The notes: generated by a model from the letters alone, not told the origin. 64,000 nt of DNA from Devosia sp. (GCA_017794705.1 CP051235.1:3063001-3127000), one strand, 5' to 3'; shown: positions 9,539 through 18,249, counted from the stretch's first letter. Translations and numbers: made by a program.

Positions 9539-10771
9539 ATGAGAAACCTGTTCATGGTGTTGGGGCTGGCGTTGGGTCTTTCAGGGGCGGCGCAGGCCCA
9601 GAGCCCCAATCCGCTCGAGCAGGAATACATCAAGTGGTACATGGCTCACACCGCAGCGCGGGATTGCCCAAATCTGGTCGAGGACTGGGTCCACAGCGTG
9701 ATGGATGGTTTCCTGTCACTTCGCGAAATGGAATTGTCGAACTGGCAGGGCATTCCGGAAGGCAATCTTGCTGGCTTCGATCAACAGGCCCATTCGTTTG
9801 CATGCGACGATCCGCGACTCGCGGCCGAGGTGCAGCAGATGAACCAGTATGCGCTGTTCACCTGGTCCACCTACTACGCCGCCTATTCACAGGCGCCTTC
9901 CTGCAATGGCGTGCTGCTTTATGAGGAATCGGAGCCGTTTTCGGCCAGTTTTGCCCCTGTTGCCCTCAACCAGCTTTCGGCCACGGCGGGCGAGGCAACA
10001 ATCACCCGGATCAATCAGATCTCGTCGGCAATGGCGCCACAGCTCGAACATCTTTGCCTTAACAACACGATGCCCGGGGCCGCGCGGCAAATCGATCTAA
10101 TCAAGGTGCTGCTTCAGGGGCCAGATGATCAGCGATACTGGAGTGTTGGCGATCGCTTCCCGCCCTTCAGATCACGCAACTTCAAATCAGCGCTGTACCA
10201 GCCATTCACACATGGTGAGTTCACCATTCGCGAGACGCTGCCGGTATCTACAGCGCGGGAGTATGATCCGGAACGGCCGAACTTCCGGGGTGCAGATTGC
10301 GGTGGCTACCTGGGCGAAATCGAACTGGCCCTCTGCCAGGTGTTTATGGACGAAAGAGGGCGTATTGTTCTTGAGGCCGATTTGAGCGGATTGATGGGTC
10401 CGGATCATCATTTCGTGCCGATGCTTCGCGTTCGAAACCCGGTTGACGGCAGCATTCCCTTCGCCTCTGCCGCGGTGGAGGAAGGCTATGGCGGTTTCAG
10501 CGAGCGTCACGCATTCACCCTTTCTCCTCAGGATATCGCAGCGCCTCCGGCGGGTACGCAGGTCTACCTTGTCTTCGAGGAACAGATCAGGCAGTCGGGA
10601 CAGGTCGTCTTCTCGCGACCGGATCTGATGATCACCGATGCAGATTGGGTTTCGAGTTTTGCCCTGATGCTCGATGATCTGAAGAGCGGGCGGACCTGGA
10701 CTGAAGCAGCTGCCGACACCGACCTTTTCGATGCCGGACTTGTCGCGCAGGTCATGGCCGCCAACCCCTAG
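9539..10771 (+). CDS. Secreted protein of unknown function, 410 residues
   Basis: The ATG at 9539 has a GGAGAAGG ribosome site and opens a clear Sec signal peptide (MRNLFMVLGLALGLSGAAQA, cut before Q21). The mature part has scattered cysteines (for example in RDCPNL, SFACDD, APSCNG, EHLCLNN, GADCGG and ELALCQ), suggesting disulfides in the periplasm. I recognise no catalytic motif or family. An in-frame codon 45 bases upstream would add residues in front of the signal peptide and is less likely. It appears monocistronic: a hairpin precedes it and the next gene is convergent. Confidence 0.7.
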   Translation: MRNLFMVLGLALGLSGAAQAQSPNPLEQEYIKWYMAHTAARDCPNLVEDWVHSVMDGFLSLREMELSNWQGIPEGNLAGFDQQAHSFACDDPRLAAEVQQMNQYALFTWSTYYAAYSQAPSCNGVLLYEESEPFSASFAPVALNQLSATAGEATITRINQISSAMAPQLEHLCLNNTMPGAARQIDLIKVLLQGPDDQRYWSVGDRFPPFRSRNFKSALYQPFTHGEFTIRETLPVSTAREYDPERPNFRGADCGGYLGEIELALCQVFMDERGRIVLEADLSGLMGPDHHFVPMLRVRNPVDGSIPFASAAVEEGYGGFSERHAFTLSPQDIAAPPAGTQVYLVFEEQIRQSGQVVFSRPDLMITDADWVSSFALMLDDLKSGRTWTEAAADTDLFDAGLVAQVMAANP

Positions 10772-10810
10772 ACGGTTGCATTCGGCTCCACTGAACCGGC
10801 CGCCGAAGGC

Positions 10811-11386
10811 TCAATACTCGTTGAACCCCTTGCCGCTCAAAATCTTGCTGCGCGACGTGGCGATGCGACTGACGCGGGTGGCTGATTGTTTGGCCGCCGA
10901 TATGTGCAGCAGGTAGCTGCGCTGGCGGCCGGGGGTCAGCTCCTCGAAGGCTTCCTGCAGTTCGGGATCCTGCTCCATGGCGGCGATCAGTTCTTCGGGA
11001 TAATCAGGCGGTTCCGCCTGTTCGACTTTCAAGCCTGCCTTTGCCACCCGGATCGCGTCGGCCACAAGCGCGCGAATGGCCGCTTCTTTGCTGGCTATGT
11101 CGTCGGCGCTTGAGAACTCGAGACGCAAGGCCGAGCGGGTGTTCTCGCCCTGTGATTTGAGCAATCCTTCCGGATCCTTCATGAGGGCGCCCTTGAAGAA
11201 CATCAGGGACAGGAAATCCTTGAACCGCTGGATGATGGCAATGTTGTCACCGTCGTGGGCGTAGCAGGGCTTGTTCCATTTATAGATTTCGGAGAGGTCG
11301 CAGCCGAGCAGGATTTTGCGCAGTGCGAGCGCTTCGGCCCTCCACAGTGTGGCGCTCTGGAATTCTTCGTCGACTTTGGAACTCAT
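10811..11386 (-). CDS. YdeI/DUF1801-like family protein
   Basis: A 191-residue protein resembling the YdeI family: a DUF1801-like N-terminal domain with IYKWNKPCYAHDGDNIAIIQRFKDF and LMFFKGALMKDPEGLL (about residues 34-75), and a C-terminal YdeI helical tail with FEELTPGRQRSYLLHISAAK and SRIATSRSKILSGKGFNEY. The family is common in soil and marine bacteria and has no firmly established reaction. Its start overlaps the stop of the upstream GFA-like gene by four bases (ATGA), so the two are translationally coupled. Confidence 0.8.
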   Translation of the reverse strand: MSSKVDEEFQSATLWRAEALALRKILLGCDLSEIYKWNKPCYAHDGDNIAIIQRFKDFLSLMFFKGALMKDPEGLLKSQGENTRSALRLEFSSADDIASKEAAIRALVADAIRVAKAGLKVEQAEPPDYPEELIAAMEQDPELQEAFEELTPGRQRSYLLHISAAKQSATRVSRIATSRSKILSGKGFNEY

Positions 11387-11883
11387 CTGCCCAGTACCAT
11401 CGCAATGTTGGCGCCGATCAGTTTGAAGGCGAACCGGTAGGGGAAGCTGGCATAGGACGGCATGTCTCCCGGCAGCGTGATGCCTTGCGGCAAGTATTTG
11501 GTCTGCAGACGCATCGTGGCGGGCGGCGCGCTTTCGCCCAGACGGTCCCGGTAAATCGAATACCAGTGAATGGCATTGTCAAAGCTGACGAACATGGGCG
11601 TGTCGCAGCATGTCGCCACAACCCGGTTGGTCGGCGACTTTTCAGTCAACTTGTGCTTCTGCAAAAGGTCTTCGCCGCGCACCACCTTCAGCCGGTCCTT
11701 GCGTTGCATGACATAGGCTGTGCCCGCGTAGTCGTCGAGCACGCCGGTTATGTTGAGCTCTGCCAATTGCCGGGCGCCCGCCTGGCAGGCATCGCAATGA
11801 CAGATGGCGGTCATTATCGGCGGGCCGGTCAGTTCGACCTCGACCTTGCCGCAGGAACAGGTGAAGCTGGTTTTGTCGGACAT
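11383..11883 (-). CDS. GFA-like zinc-binding protein
   Basis: A 166-residue protein of the glutathione-dependent formaldehyde-activating (GFA/CENP-V) fold or a close relative. Cysteines follow the family scheme: C9-S-C11 near the N-terminus, CHCDAC around residues 28-33, and a CC pair around 92. These ligate structural and catalytic zinc in characterised members. Despite the family name most members are not proven to act on formaldehyde. The region between 50 and 85 is longer than in classical GFA and may define a subfamily. It is the first gene of a two-gene unit with the YdeI-like gene and is divergent from dnaG. Confidence 0.72.
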   Translation of the reverse strand: MSDKTSFTCSCGKVEVELTGPPIMTAICHCDACQAGARQLAELNITGVLDDYAGTAYVMQRKDRLKVVRGEDLLQKHKLTEKSPTNRVVATCCDTPMFVSFDNAIHWYSIYRDRLGESAPPATMRLQTKYLPQGITLPGDMPSYASFPYRFAFKLIGANIAMVLGR

Positions 11884-11999
11884 TGCGTTCCTGTTTTGCG
11901 CCTGGTTTTTGCTTTCCCGTGAGACCTAACCCAAATCCGGCTTCGGATAAATCCACAGTGCTTGTGGACCCGGGCGCGGCGAACGCTTACATCTGCCCC

Positions 12000-13937
12000 A
12001 TGCGGTTCTCGGACACATTTCTGGATGACATTCGACAGCGCCTGCCGATTTCGCAGGTGGTCGGCGAGTTCGTGCAATGGGACAAGCGCAAGAGCCAGCC
12101 GGGACGGGGCGACTACTGGGCCTGTTGTCCGTTCCACGGTGAAAAGACCCCCTCTTTTCACGCCGACGACCGCAAGGGGATTTATCACTGCTTTGGCTGC
12201 GGTGTGACCGGCGACCATTTCCGGTTTCTGACCGAACGCGGTGGGTTGAGTTTTCCCGAGGCCGTGGAGCGCTTGGCCGGGCAGGCGGGAGTGCCCATGC
12301 CGGCGCGGGACGCGCGCGAGGAGCAACGCGACCGGGACCGCAAGACGCTTTATGACGTCATGGAAATGGCAGCCGGCTATTTCGAGGCGGCGCTGGCCCA
12401 CAATATCGGCGCGCGGGCGCGGGGCTACCTCAACGAACGGGGCGTGTCTCCGAAGATGCAAGCGCAGTTTCGCATCGGGTTTGCGCCGGACAGTCGCAAT
12501 GGGCTGAAGCAGCACCTCGCCGACAATGGCGTTACTGCCGAACAGATGGATGCGGCGGGGCTGGTGGCGCAGCGCGAGGGAGATGCGCTGAGCTATGACC
12601 GGTTCCGCAACCGGGTCATGTTTCCGATCATGGACTTCCGCGGCCGGATCATCGCCTTCGGCGGGCGGGCGCTCAGCGCCGACGTACCCGCCAAGTACCT
12701 AAACTCGCCGGAAACCGAGCTTTTTCACAAGCGACACGTGCTCTACAACGGGCAGGCGGCGCGCAAGGCGGCGCAGGACGGCAAGCCGGTGGTGGTGGTC
12801 GAGGGCTATCTCGATGTGATTGCGGCAGCGGCGGCCGGATTCGAAGGCACGGTGGCGCCGCTGGGGACGGCGTTGACCGAGGACCATCTGGCGCTGCTGT
12901 GGCGAATGAGCGAAACGCCGGTGCTTTGCTTTGACGGCGATGAGGCGGGGCAGAGGGCGATGGCCCGGACCACCGATGTCGCGATGCCGCTGCTTGAACC
13001 AGGGCGGACGATCAAGGTGGCGACCCTTCCTCAAGGGCTCGATCCGGATGATTTGATCAAGCAGCAGGGGCCAGCGGCGTTTGGGGAACTGATCGGCAAG
13101 GCGCGGTCGCTTTCCGATGTCGTCTGGGGACTGGAGACCGGTGGGGTGTTGCCCGATACGCCCGAGGCACGCGCAGCACTTGAGGCACGGCTGCGAGCAC
13201 GTGTGAACTCCATCCGCGATCAGTCGGTGAGACGGCATTACTCCCAGGCCATGGACGAGCGGCTGCAGGCGTTTTTCGGCGGCCGAGGTCAACAACGCGG
13301 ACGGGACCAGGGGCGCGGCACCTGGAACCGGCAGGGCGGTTACGGGCAGAACAGATTCGGTACGCGTCAGTCACCTCGGGTGACGGTTTCCGACACCCTT
13401 CGCAACTCGCGCCTGCTGTCGCAGGGCCAGACCAACCAGATGACGCCGCGCGAAGCGGTGATTGTGATGAGCCTGATCAACCATCCGCAACTGGCCGAAG
13501 CGCGCCTTGAAAAGCTTGCCGAGCTGGAATTCTCGTCGCCGGCAGCGCGACAGATTCTCGCAGGGGTGATCGACCAGATCAGCGCCGGTGTCAGCCAGGC
13601 GTCAGAGGTGACAGCAGGGCTGGTGGCGCGGGGATTCGGGGCGGAACTGGACCGGATGGGCGAAATGTTAACCCGGCACGGCATATGGCAGTCGGGGGCA
13701 GACATCGCGGAAATGGACGCGGAAACGGGTCTCAATCACGCGCTGGCCTTGCATAATAAGTCGGTTCAACTAAATAGGGAACTCAAGGCAGCCGAATTGG
13801 CGCTCGGACAGGATCCAAGCGAAGAATCATTTGAACGGCTGCGCGACATTCAGAACCAGATCACCAGCGTTGATGGCACTGAGGCATTGATCGAAGGATT
13901 TGGTTCGCTATCGGGACGTGCAACGCCGGGGTTTTGA
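12000..13937 (+). CDS. dnaG: DNA primase
   Basis: DnaG, 645 residues. The N-terminal CHC2 zinc ribbon has CPFH at residues 43-46 and CFGC at 64-67. The RNA polymerase core follows, with the TOPRIM motifs VVVEGYLDVIAA near residue 264 and CFDGDEAGQRA near 309. A Gln/Arg/Gly-rich linker (about 425-455) leads to a helical C-terminal helicase-binding region. It lays RNA primers for DnaB-driven replication forks. The longer open frame begins 39 codons upstream, but the ATG at 12000 directly precedes the conserved MRFSDTFLDDIRQRL. The rpoD gene follows after 204 bases, the usual dnaG-rpoD pairing. Confidence 0.97.
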   Translation: MRFSDTFLDDIRQRLPISQVVGEFVQWDKRKSQPGRGDYWACCPFHGEKTPSFHADDRKGIYHCFGCGVTGDHFRFLTERGGLSFPEAVERLAGQAGVPMPARDAREEQRDRDRKTLYDVMEMAAGYFEAALAHNIGARARGYLNERGVSPKMQAQFRIGFAPDSRNGLKQHLADNGVTAEQMDAAGLVAQREGDALSYDRFRNRVMFPIMDFRGRIIAFGGRALSADVPAKYLNSPETELFHKRHVLYNGQAARKAAQDGKPVVVVEGYLDVIAAAAAGFEGTVAPLGTALTEDHLALLWRMSETPVLCFDGDEAGQRAMARTTDVAMPLLEPGRTIKVATLPQGLDPDDLIKQQGPAAFGELIGKARSLSDVVWGLETGGVLPDTPEARAALEARLRARVNSIRDQSVRRHYSQAMDERLQAFFGGRGQQRGRDQGRGTWNRQGGYGQNRFGTRQSPRVTVSDTLRNSRLLSQGQTNQMTPREAVIVMSLINHPQLAEARLEKLAELEFSSPAARQILAGVIDQISAGVSQASEVTAGLVARGFGAELDRMGEMLTRHGIWQSGADIAEMDAETGLNHALALHNKSVQLNRELKAAELALGQDPSEESFERLRDIQNQITSVDGTEALIEGFGSLSGRATPGF

Positions 13938-13977
13938 AAAAGGCCTTGTGCATTGCGCGCGCTTTTGCGTACCGAGG

Positions 13978-14017
13978 CGAATCATGTGATTGAAGCGAAT
14001 CACTTGAAAACGAATCA
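13978..14017 (+). promoter_or_regulatory. Cluster of three GAATC (GANTC) repeats upstream of rpoD
   Basis: The heptamer CGAATCA occurs three times at 13978-13984, 13996-14002 and 14011-14017. Two copies continue as CACTT. Each contains GANTC, the site methylated by CcrM in alphaproteobacteria and read by GcrA. The cluster lies 124-164 bases before the rpoD ATG. A methylation-sensitive promoter is possible but inferred; no clear -35/-10 pair was identified. Confidence 0.4.
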
Positions 14018-14141
14018 CTTTCAATTGCCGGGTGGCATCACCACTTAACAAAGGCGGCCCGCGCCCGAAGCGGCAGCAGGCCAGCCGAGGCGACCCGCGA
14101 GGGTCTTAGCGCACAAGACCCGAAAGGGTTGGAGACAGCAT

Positions 14142-16151
14142 ATGGCGACCAAGACGCAGGCAAGCACCGAAACAGAAGCCAAGCCGGAATCACAGGATTC
14201 CCAGGATGGGCCGCTTCTCGACTTGTCGGATGCCGCAGTCAAGAAGCTTATCCGCACCGCCAAGAAGCGCGGATATGTGACCTACGAAGAAATCAACGAA
14301 GTGCTGCCCAGCGGCGAAGTCTCCAACGAACAGATTGAAGACATCATGGCCATGTTCTCGGACATGGGCATCAATGTCATCGATGAGGATGAGGTCGAGG
14401 AAGCCAACGACAGCGGTTCCGACGATTCAACCGGCACCGAACTGGCCACGACGACCGGCACCGCGATCACCTCAAAGTCCAACGCTCGGGAAGGTTCCGA
14501 TCGGACCGACGATCCGGTGCGCATGTACCTGCGCGAGATGGGCACTGTCGAGCTTCTGAGCCGCGAGGGCGAAATCGCCATCGCCAAGCGTATCGAGGCC
14601 GGCCGCGAGACCATGATCGAAGGGCTATGCGAAAGCCCGCTGACCTTTCAGGCCATCATCATCTGGCGCGACCAGTTGAACGAGGGCGAAATTCTTCTCC
14701 GCGACATCATCGACCTTGAGGCCACTTACGCAGGCCCCGATGCCAAGCAGGCGGAGCCGGAGACCCCGCCGTTGCGCGGGCCTAACGGGGCCATTGTCCT
14801 GCCTGCCAAGGATGAGGACAAGGAACAGGGCGAAGACGGTGAAGGCGGCGAAGAAGAGGATGATGACGACGAGTATGAGGCCAACCTGTCGCTGAGCGCG
14901 ATGGAGGCTGAACTCAAGCCGCAGGTCGTCGAGCAGTTTGACGAGATCGCCTCGATCTACGGCAAGATGCGCAAGATTCAGGATGATCACACCGAGCAGC
15001 TTCTGGCTGCCCAGGGCGTCAGCGAGAAAGAGGTCAAGAAGCTGGCCAAACTGCGCAGCGACGTCATCGCCATTGTGAAGTCGCTGAGCCTCAACAATTC
15101 TCGTATCGAGAGCCTTGTCGAGCAGCTTTACGAAATCAACAAGAACCTGATGCGCAACGAGGGCCGGCTTTTCCGGCTCGCCGAAAGCTACGGCGTTGAC
15201 CGCGAGAATTTCCTTGAGAACTACTATGGCGGCGAACTGGACCCGGATTGGGTCGAAAAGGTCGGCAAACTGGACCAGAAGGGCTGGGCCGAGTTCGTCA
15301 AGCGCGAAGCTGACATGATCGAGGACCTGCGTGGCGAAATTCAGACGCTGGCCGCAGAAACCGGTCTCGATATCACCGAATACCGCCGCATCGTACACAA
15401 GGTGCAAAAAGGTGAGCGCGAAGCTGCCATAGCCAAGAAGGAGATGGTGGAAGCCAACCTGCGACTGGTGATCTCGATCGCCAAGAAATACACCAACCGC
15501 GGCCTGCAGTTCCTCGACCTGATCCAGGAAGGCAACATCGGGTTGATGAAGGCGGTGGACAAGTTCGAATATCGCCGTGGCTACAAGTTCTCAACCTACG
15601 CCACGTGGTGGATCCGGCAGGCGATCACCCGTTCGATCGCCGATCAGGCGCGCACTATCCGCATCCCGGTGCACATGATCGAAACGATCAACAAGATCGT
15701 GCGGACCTCCCGTCAGATGCTGCACGAAATCGGCCGCGAGCCGACGCCTGAAGAGCTTTCCGAAAAGCTGCAGATGCCGCTCGACAAGGTCCGCAAGGTT
15801 CTCAAGATCGCCAAGGAACCGATCAGTCTCGAAACGCCGATCGGCGACGAGGAAGATTCCAACCTCGGCGATTTCATTCCGGACACCGGTGCCGTGCAGC
15901 CAATCGACGCGGCCATCCAGTCCAACCTGCGTGAGACCACGACCCGCGTGCTGGCTTCGCTGACGCCGCGCGAAGAACGTGTTCTTCGCATGCGTTTCGG
16001 GATCGGTATGAACACGGATCACACGCTCGAAGAAGTGGGCCAGCAGTTCTCGGTCACCCGCGAACGTATCCGTCAGATCGAAGCCAAGGCGCTGCGCAAG
16101 CTCAAGCACCCCAGCCGCAGCCGGAAGCTGAGAAGCTTTTTGGACAGCTGA
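14142..16151 (+). CDS. rpoD: RNA polymerase primary sigma factor RpoD (sigma-70)
   Basis: A 669-residue housekeeping sigma factor. Region 1.1 (about residues 24-80, with [19 protein letters not shown]), region 1.2 ([12 protein letters not shown]), a long acidic non-conserved segment rich in Asp/Glu (about 205-250), then regions 2 ([36 protein letters not shown]), 3, and 4 ([35 protein letters not shown]) are all present. It directs RNA polymerase to most promoters. The last 68 bases of the gene are repeated exactly downstream (see repeat entries). A terminator follows six bases after the stop. Confidence 0.98.
   Translation: MATKTQASTETEAKPESQDSQDGPLLDLSDAAVKKLIRTAKKRGYVTYEEINEVLPSGEVSNEQIEDIMAMFSDMGINVIDEDEVEEANDSGSDDSTGTELATTTGTAITSKSNAREGSDRTDDPVRMYLREMGTVELLSREGEIAIAKRIEAGRETMIEGLCESPLTFQAIIIWRDQLNEGEILLRDIIDLEATYAGPDAKQAEPETPPLRGPNGAIVLPAKDEDKEQGEDGEGGEEEDDDDEYEANLSLSAMEAELKPQVVEQFDEIASIYGKMRKIQDDHTEQLLAAQGVSEKEVKKLAKLRSDVIAIVKSLSLNNSRIESLVEQLYEINKNLMRNEGRLFRLAESYGVDRENFLENYYGGELDPDWVEKVGKLDQKGWAEFVKREADMIEDLRGEIQTLAAETGLDITEYRRIVHKVQKGEREAAIAKKEMVEANLRLVISIAKKYTNRGLQFLDLIQEGNIGLMKAVDKFEYRRGYKFSTYATWWIRQAITRSIADQARTIRIPVHMIETINKIVRTSRQMLHEIGREPTPEELSEKLQMPLDKVRKVLKIAKEPISLETPIGDEEDSNLGDFIPDTGAVQPIDAAIQSNLRETTTRVLASLTPREERVLRMRFGIGMNTDHTLEEVGQQFSVTRERIRQIEAKALRKLKHPSRSRKLRSFLDS
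16082..16149 (+). repeat. Direct repeat copy 1: 3' end of rpoD
   Basis: These 68 bases code for the last 22 residues of RpoD (from [10 protein letters not shown]) and the first base of its stop codon. They recur without mismatch at 16680-16747. Similarity ends abruptly on both sides. Confidence 0.95.
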
Positions 16152-16156
16152 TCGAG

Positions 16157-16183
16157 AGAGCCCTCCGGGGCTCTTTCCTTTTT
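16157..16183 (+). terminator. Rho-independent terminator after rpoD
   Basis: A 7-bp stem AGAGCCC/GGGCTCT (16157-16163 with 16168-16174) is followed by TTCCTTTTT. It starts six bases after the rpoD stop and lies inside the segment bounded by the two 68-bp repeats. Confidence 0.85.
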
Positions 16184-16250
16184 GATCTGGCGCAAGCTGT
16201 CGCCATAGCGCTTTGGCTATTGTCGTGTCCCATACTTCAGGGAGACGGTT

Positions 16251-16637
16251 ATGGAACCTAGGACATTTCTGGCAGTGGCCCTTGTGTGGGCTGTCATTTT
16301 TATTGTGCCCATGCTTGTCTATGGCGCGTTCTCGGCCGTGACAGGCATGCAGACCCCGGGCGGCTCGCCGGTTCTATTCCTTGCGGGAACGGCGGTGTCA
16401 AAACTCGGTACCGCGATTGCTTTCGTGGCGATTTTCTATCTGGCGCGCGAAGTGATCGGTGGGCAGTGGCTCCTTTATGCCGGCATTTGGTGGCTGATGT
16501 TCATCATTGGCGAAGCCGGTCAGGCGATCACGCCTGACTATTCTGTCGAGGAAGCCATCGCTGGCGCGATCTCCGAGACGATCTACTTCCCGGTTTCGGG
16601 ACTGATCGTGTCCTGGTTCATCAGCACGAGATCCTGA
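16251..16637 (+). CDS. Small integral membrane protein, 128 residues, between rpoD-end repeats
   Basis: The protein begins MEPRTFLAVALVWAVIFIVP and has about four hydrophobic helices (roughly residues 5-27, 44-66, 72-90, and 105-125). A ribosome site GGGAGA precedes the ATG. I recognise no family; the layout resembles small DUF-type membrane proteins of alphaproteobacteria. The notable point is its position: it is the only gene in the 530 bases between the true 3' end of rpoD and an exact copy of that end, so it may have arrived with the duplication or insertion. Confidence 0.7.
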   Translation: MEPRTFLAVALVWAVIFIVPMLVYGAFSAVTGMQTPGGSPVLFLAGTAVSKLGTAIAFVAIFYLAREVIGGQWLLYAGIWWLMFIIGEAGQAITPDYSVEEAIAGAISETIYFPVSGLIVSWFISTRS

Positions 16638-16679
16638 ACGAACCAGGTGGCCTTCGGCGCGATACTCTGAGCCTGACGT

Positions 16680-16747
16680 AGCCAAGGCGCTGCGCAAGCT
16701 CAAGCACCCCAGCCGCAGCCGGAAGCTGAGAAGCTTTTTGGACAGCT
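16680..16747 (+). repeat. Direct repeat copy 2: duplicated 3' end of rpoD
   Basis: Identical over 68 bases to 16082-16149. In frame it would encode the same 22 C-terminal RpoD residues and end at TAG (16747-16749) where rpoD itself ends at TGA. There is no start codon or ribosome site for it, so it is a non-coding relic. It has its own downstream terminator. Confidence 0.95.
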
Positions 16748-16776
16748 AGGCGGCACTGCCGACCGACCACATTTAG

Positions 16777-16810
16777 GCCGATGAAGCGGATTTCGTTTCA
16801 TCGGCTTTTT
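16777..16810 (+). terminator. Rho-independent terminator after the rpoD-end copy
   Basis: A 9-bp perfect stem GCCGATGAA/TTCATCGGC (16777-16785 with 16797-16805) is followed by five T residues. It lies 28 bases beyond the TAG of the duplicated rpoD end, consistent with an original or relocated rpoD terminator. It may also serve the 128-residue membrane protein gene. Confidence 0.85.
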
Positions 16811-16811
16811 G

Positions 16812-16827
16812 CTATGCTGGAGCATAG
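16812..16827. promoter_or_regulatory. Inverted repeat upstream of the Mur-ligase-like gene
   Basis: Perfect 7-bp arms CTATGCT and AGCATAG are separated by GG, 81 bases before the ATG at 16909. The compact symmetry suits a dimeric regulator operator. No regulator gene adjoins, so this is only a candidate. Confidence 0.3.
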
Positions 16828-16908
16828 GGAACGCGTTTCGGTCCGGCTGAGCAGGACCATGGGCCTCTGAGAGCGGCCAGAGCGCTGATTGCGCGAAGGA
16901 AATCGAGC

Positions 16909-18198
16909 ATGGCCGAACGATCACGTTTGCGGCGGACGGCGAGTGCAGCCCGACAGGCGGTGCGCAAGTTCTGGCGGCGGATGGTCATGGTGCCGCTGCA
17001 TGACTGGCGTTACGGCGGCATGCCAATCGCCATGATTACCGGATCGCTGGGAAAGACCACGACGTCGCGGCTGCTTGCCGCCATTCTCAAACAACAGGGC
17101 CACCGGGTGGGGCTGACCTGCACCGAGGGCATCTACGTTGACGGGGAGCGCATCTGCACCGGCGATTCCGCCGGCTACATCTCGGCGGGGCGGCTTTTGC
17201 GCAGGAACGACATCACGGCGGCCGTGCTGGAAACCGCAAGGGGAGGGCTGATCAATCATGGTCCGTTCTTGCGGCGCGGGAAGGTCGGGGCACTGCTCAA
17301 TGTGGCGCGCGAGCACCTCGGGATCGACGGCATAAAAACGCTTGATGATATGGCCCGGCTGAAGGCTCAGGTGGTGCATGGATCGCGGTTTGCCGTGCTC
17401 AATGCTGATGACGAAAGGTGCATGAAACAGGCGGAAAAGTTCGACCCTGCTCAGCTTTTGCTGTTTTCATCGAGTGGGCTCACGCCAGCAATGTTGAATG
17501 TCGTGGAACGCGGCGGGCGAGCCGTGACCCGCGACGCTGACGGCTGGATTGTGATTTTCGACGGGTCCGACGTCGCAGAGCGGCTGGTGCCGATTGCCGA
17601 GGTGCCGGTGACGCTGGGGGGCATCGCCGATCACTACACAGCCAATGCCATGGCGGCGACGGCGCTGGCCTTGGCGTTGGAGGTGCCGCGGGAGGACATC
17701 GTGACGGGGCTGAAAGGCTTTCGAGGGGGACGCGCGGACAACGCCGGCCGCTGGAATGTGTTCGAGGGCTATCCGTTCACTTTTGTTACCGAGCGCGGGA
17801 TGAACGGATCTGCTTTTGCCGCGACGGCAAAGACTATCGAAGCGATTCCTGTTGAGGGGAAGCGCATCGTGCTGATGACAGCGGTAGGGAACCGCACTGA
17901 ACTTCAATACGAGGAACTGGCCTCGCTTGCCGCTAACGTGTTCGACCAGTTTGTCATCTATGACAATGTGGAATACAGGCGCGGACGGGCCCCGGGTGAG
18001 GTGCCGGCGCTGCTGGCAGAGATGCTTCAACGTTTTGGCGTTGCGGCCGACCGCATCGAGACCACTCCGGATGCCGAAACCGGGTTGGCAAGGATCAGCG
18101 CGATGGTTGCGCCAGGTGACTTCGTGTTGATGCTGCAGAACCAAGTGCGGCTCGAAAGGGCGATCGAGCAAGCCCTCGCACCGCACTTGCTGCAGTAA
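16909..18198 (+). CDS. Stand-alone Mur ligase domain protein resembling the C-terminal half of cyanophycin synthetase
   Basis: A 429-residue ATP-dependent ligase. The P-loop is MITGSLGKTTTSRLL (about residues 42-56). It is followed by the block TEGIYVDGERICTGDSAGY, then AAVLETARGGLINHG and LLNVAREHLGIDGIKTLDDMA, which together match the pattern of the CphA Mur-ligase module rather than MurC-F. A central DHYTANAMAATALAL and a C-terminal Rossmann-like domain complete the Mur layout. Full cyanophycin synthetase is about 870-900 residues with an ATP-grasp domain in front; that domain is absent here and no adjacent gene supplies it. The protein probably forms an amide bond between a carboxylate and an amine, but substrates are unknown. 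The start has an AAGGAAATCG ribosome region. Confidence 0.75.
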   Translation: MAERSRLRRTASAARQAVRKFWRRMVMVPLHDWRYGGMPIAMITGSLGKTTTSRLLAAILKQQGHRVGLTCTEGIYVDGERICTGDSAGYISAGRLLRRNDITAAVLETARGGLINHGPFLRRGKVGALLNVAREHLGIDGIKTLDDMARLKAQVVHGSRFAVLNADDERCMKQAEKFDPAQLLLFSSSGLTPAMLNVVERGGRAVTRDADGWIVIFDGSDVAERLVPIAEVPVTLGGIADHYTANAMAATALALALEVPREDIVTGLKGFRGGRADNAGRWNVFEGYPFTFVTERGMNGSAFAATAKTIEAIPVEGKRIVLMTAVGNRTELQYEELASLAANVFDQFVIYDNVEYRRGRAPGEVPALLAEMLQRFGVAADRIETTPDAETGLARISAMVAPGDFVLMLQNQVRLERAIEQALAPHLLQ

Positions 18199-18205
18199 TG
18201 AGGCG

Positions 18206-18231
18206 AAAACGGGTGGCCCTGGGCCACCCGT
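18206..18231 (-). terminator. Terminator between convergent genes
   Basis: A 10-bp perfect stem ACGGGTGGCC/GGCCACCCGT (18209-18218 with 18222-18231). On the minus strand it is followed by a short U-run (A residues at 18206-18209). It ends the small minus-strand gene at 18250 and probably the Mur-ligase-like gene as well. Confidence 0.7.
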
Positions 18232-18249
18232 TGGAGGCTTGCCGCAAGC

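Noticed and set aside
14625..15407. A 260-codon minus-strand frame inside rpoD, and the 296-codon plus-strand frame 4252-5142 inside the nucleotidase gene
   Set aside because: Both are antisense shadows of clearly conserved genes and have no recognisable domain.
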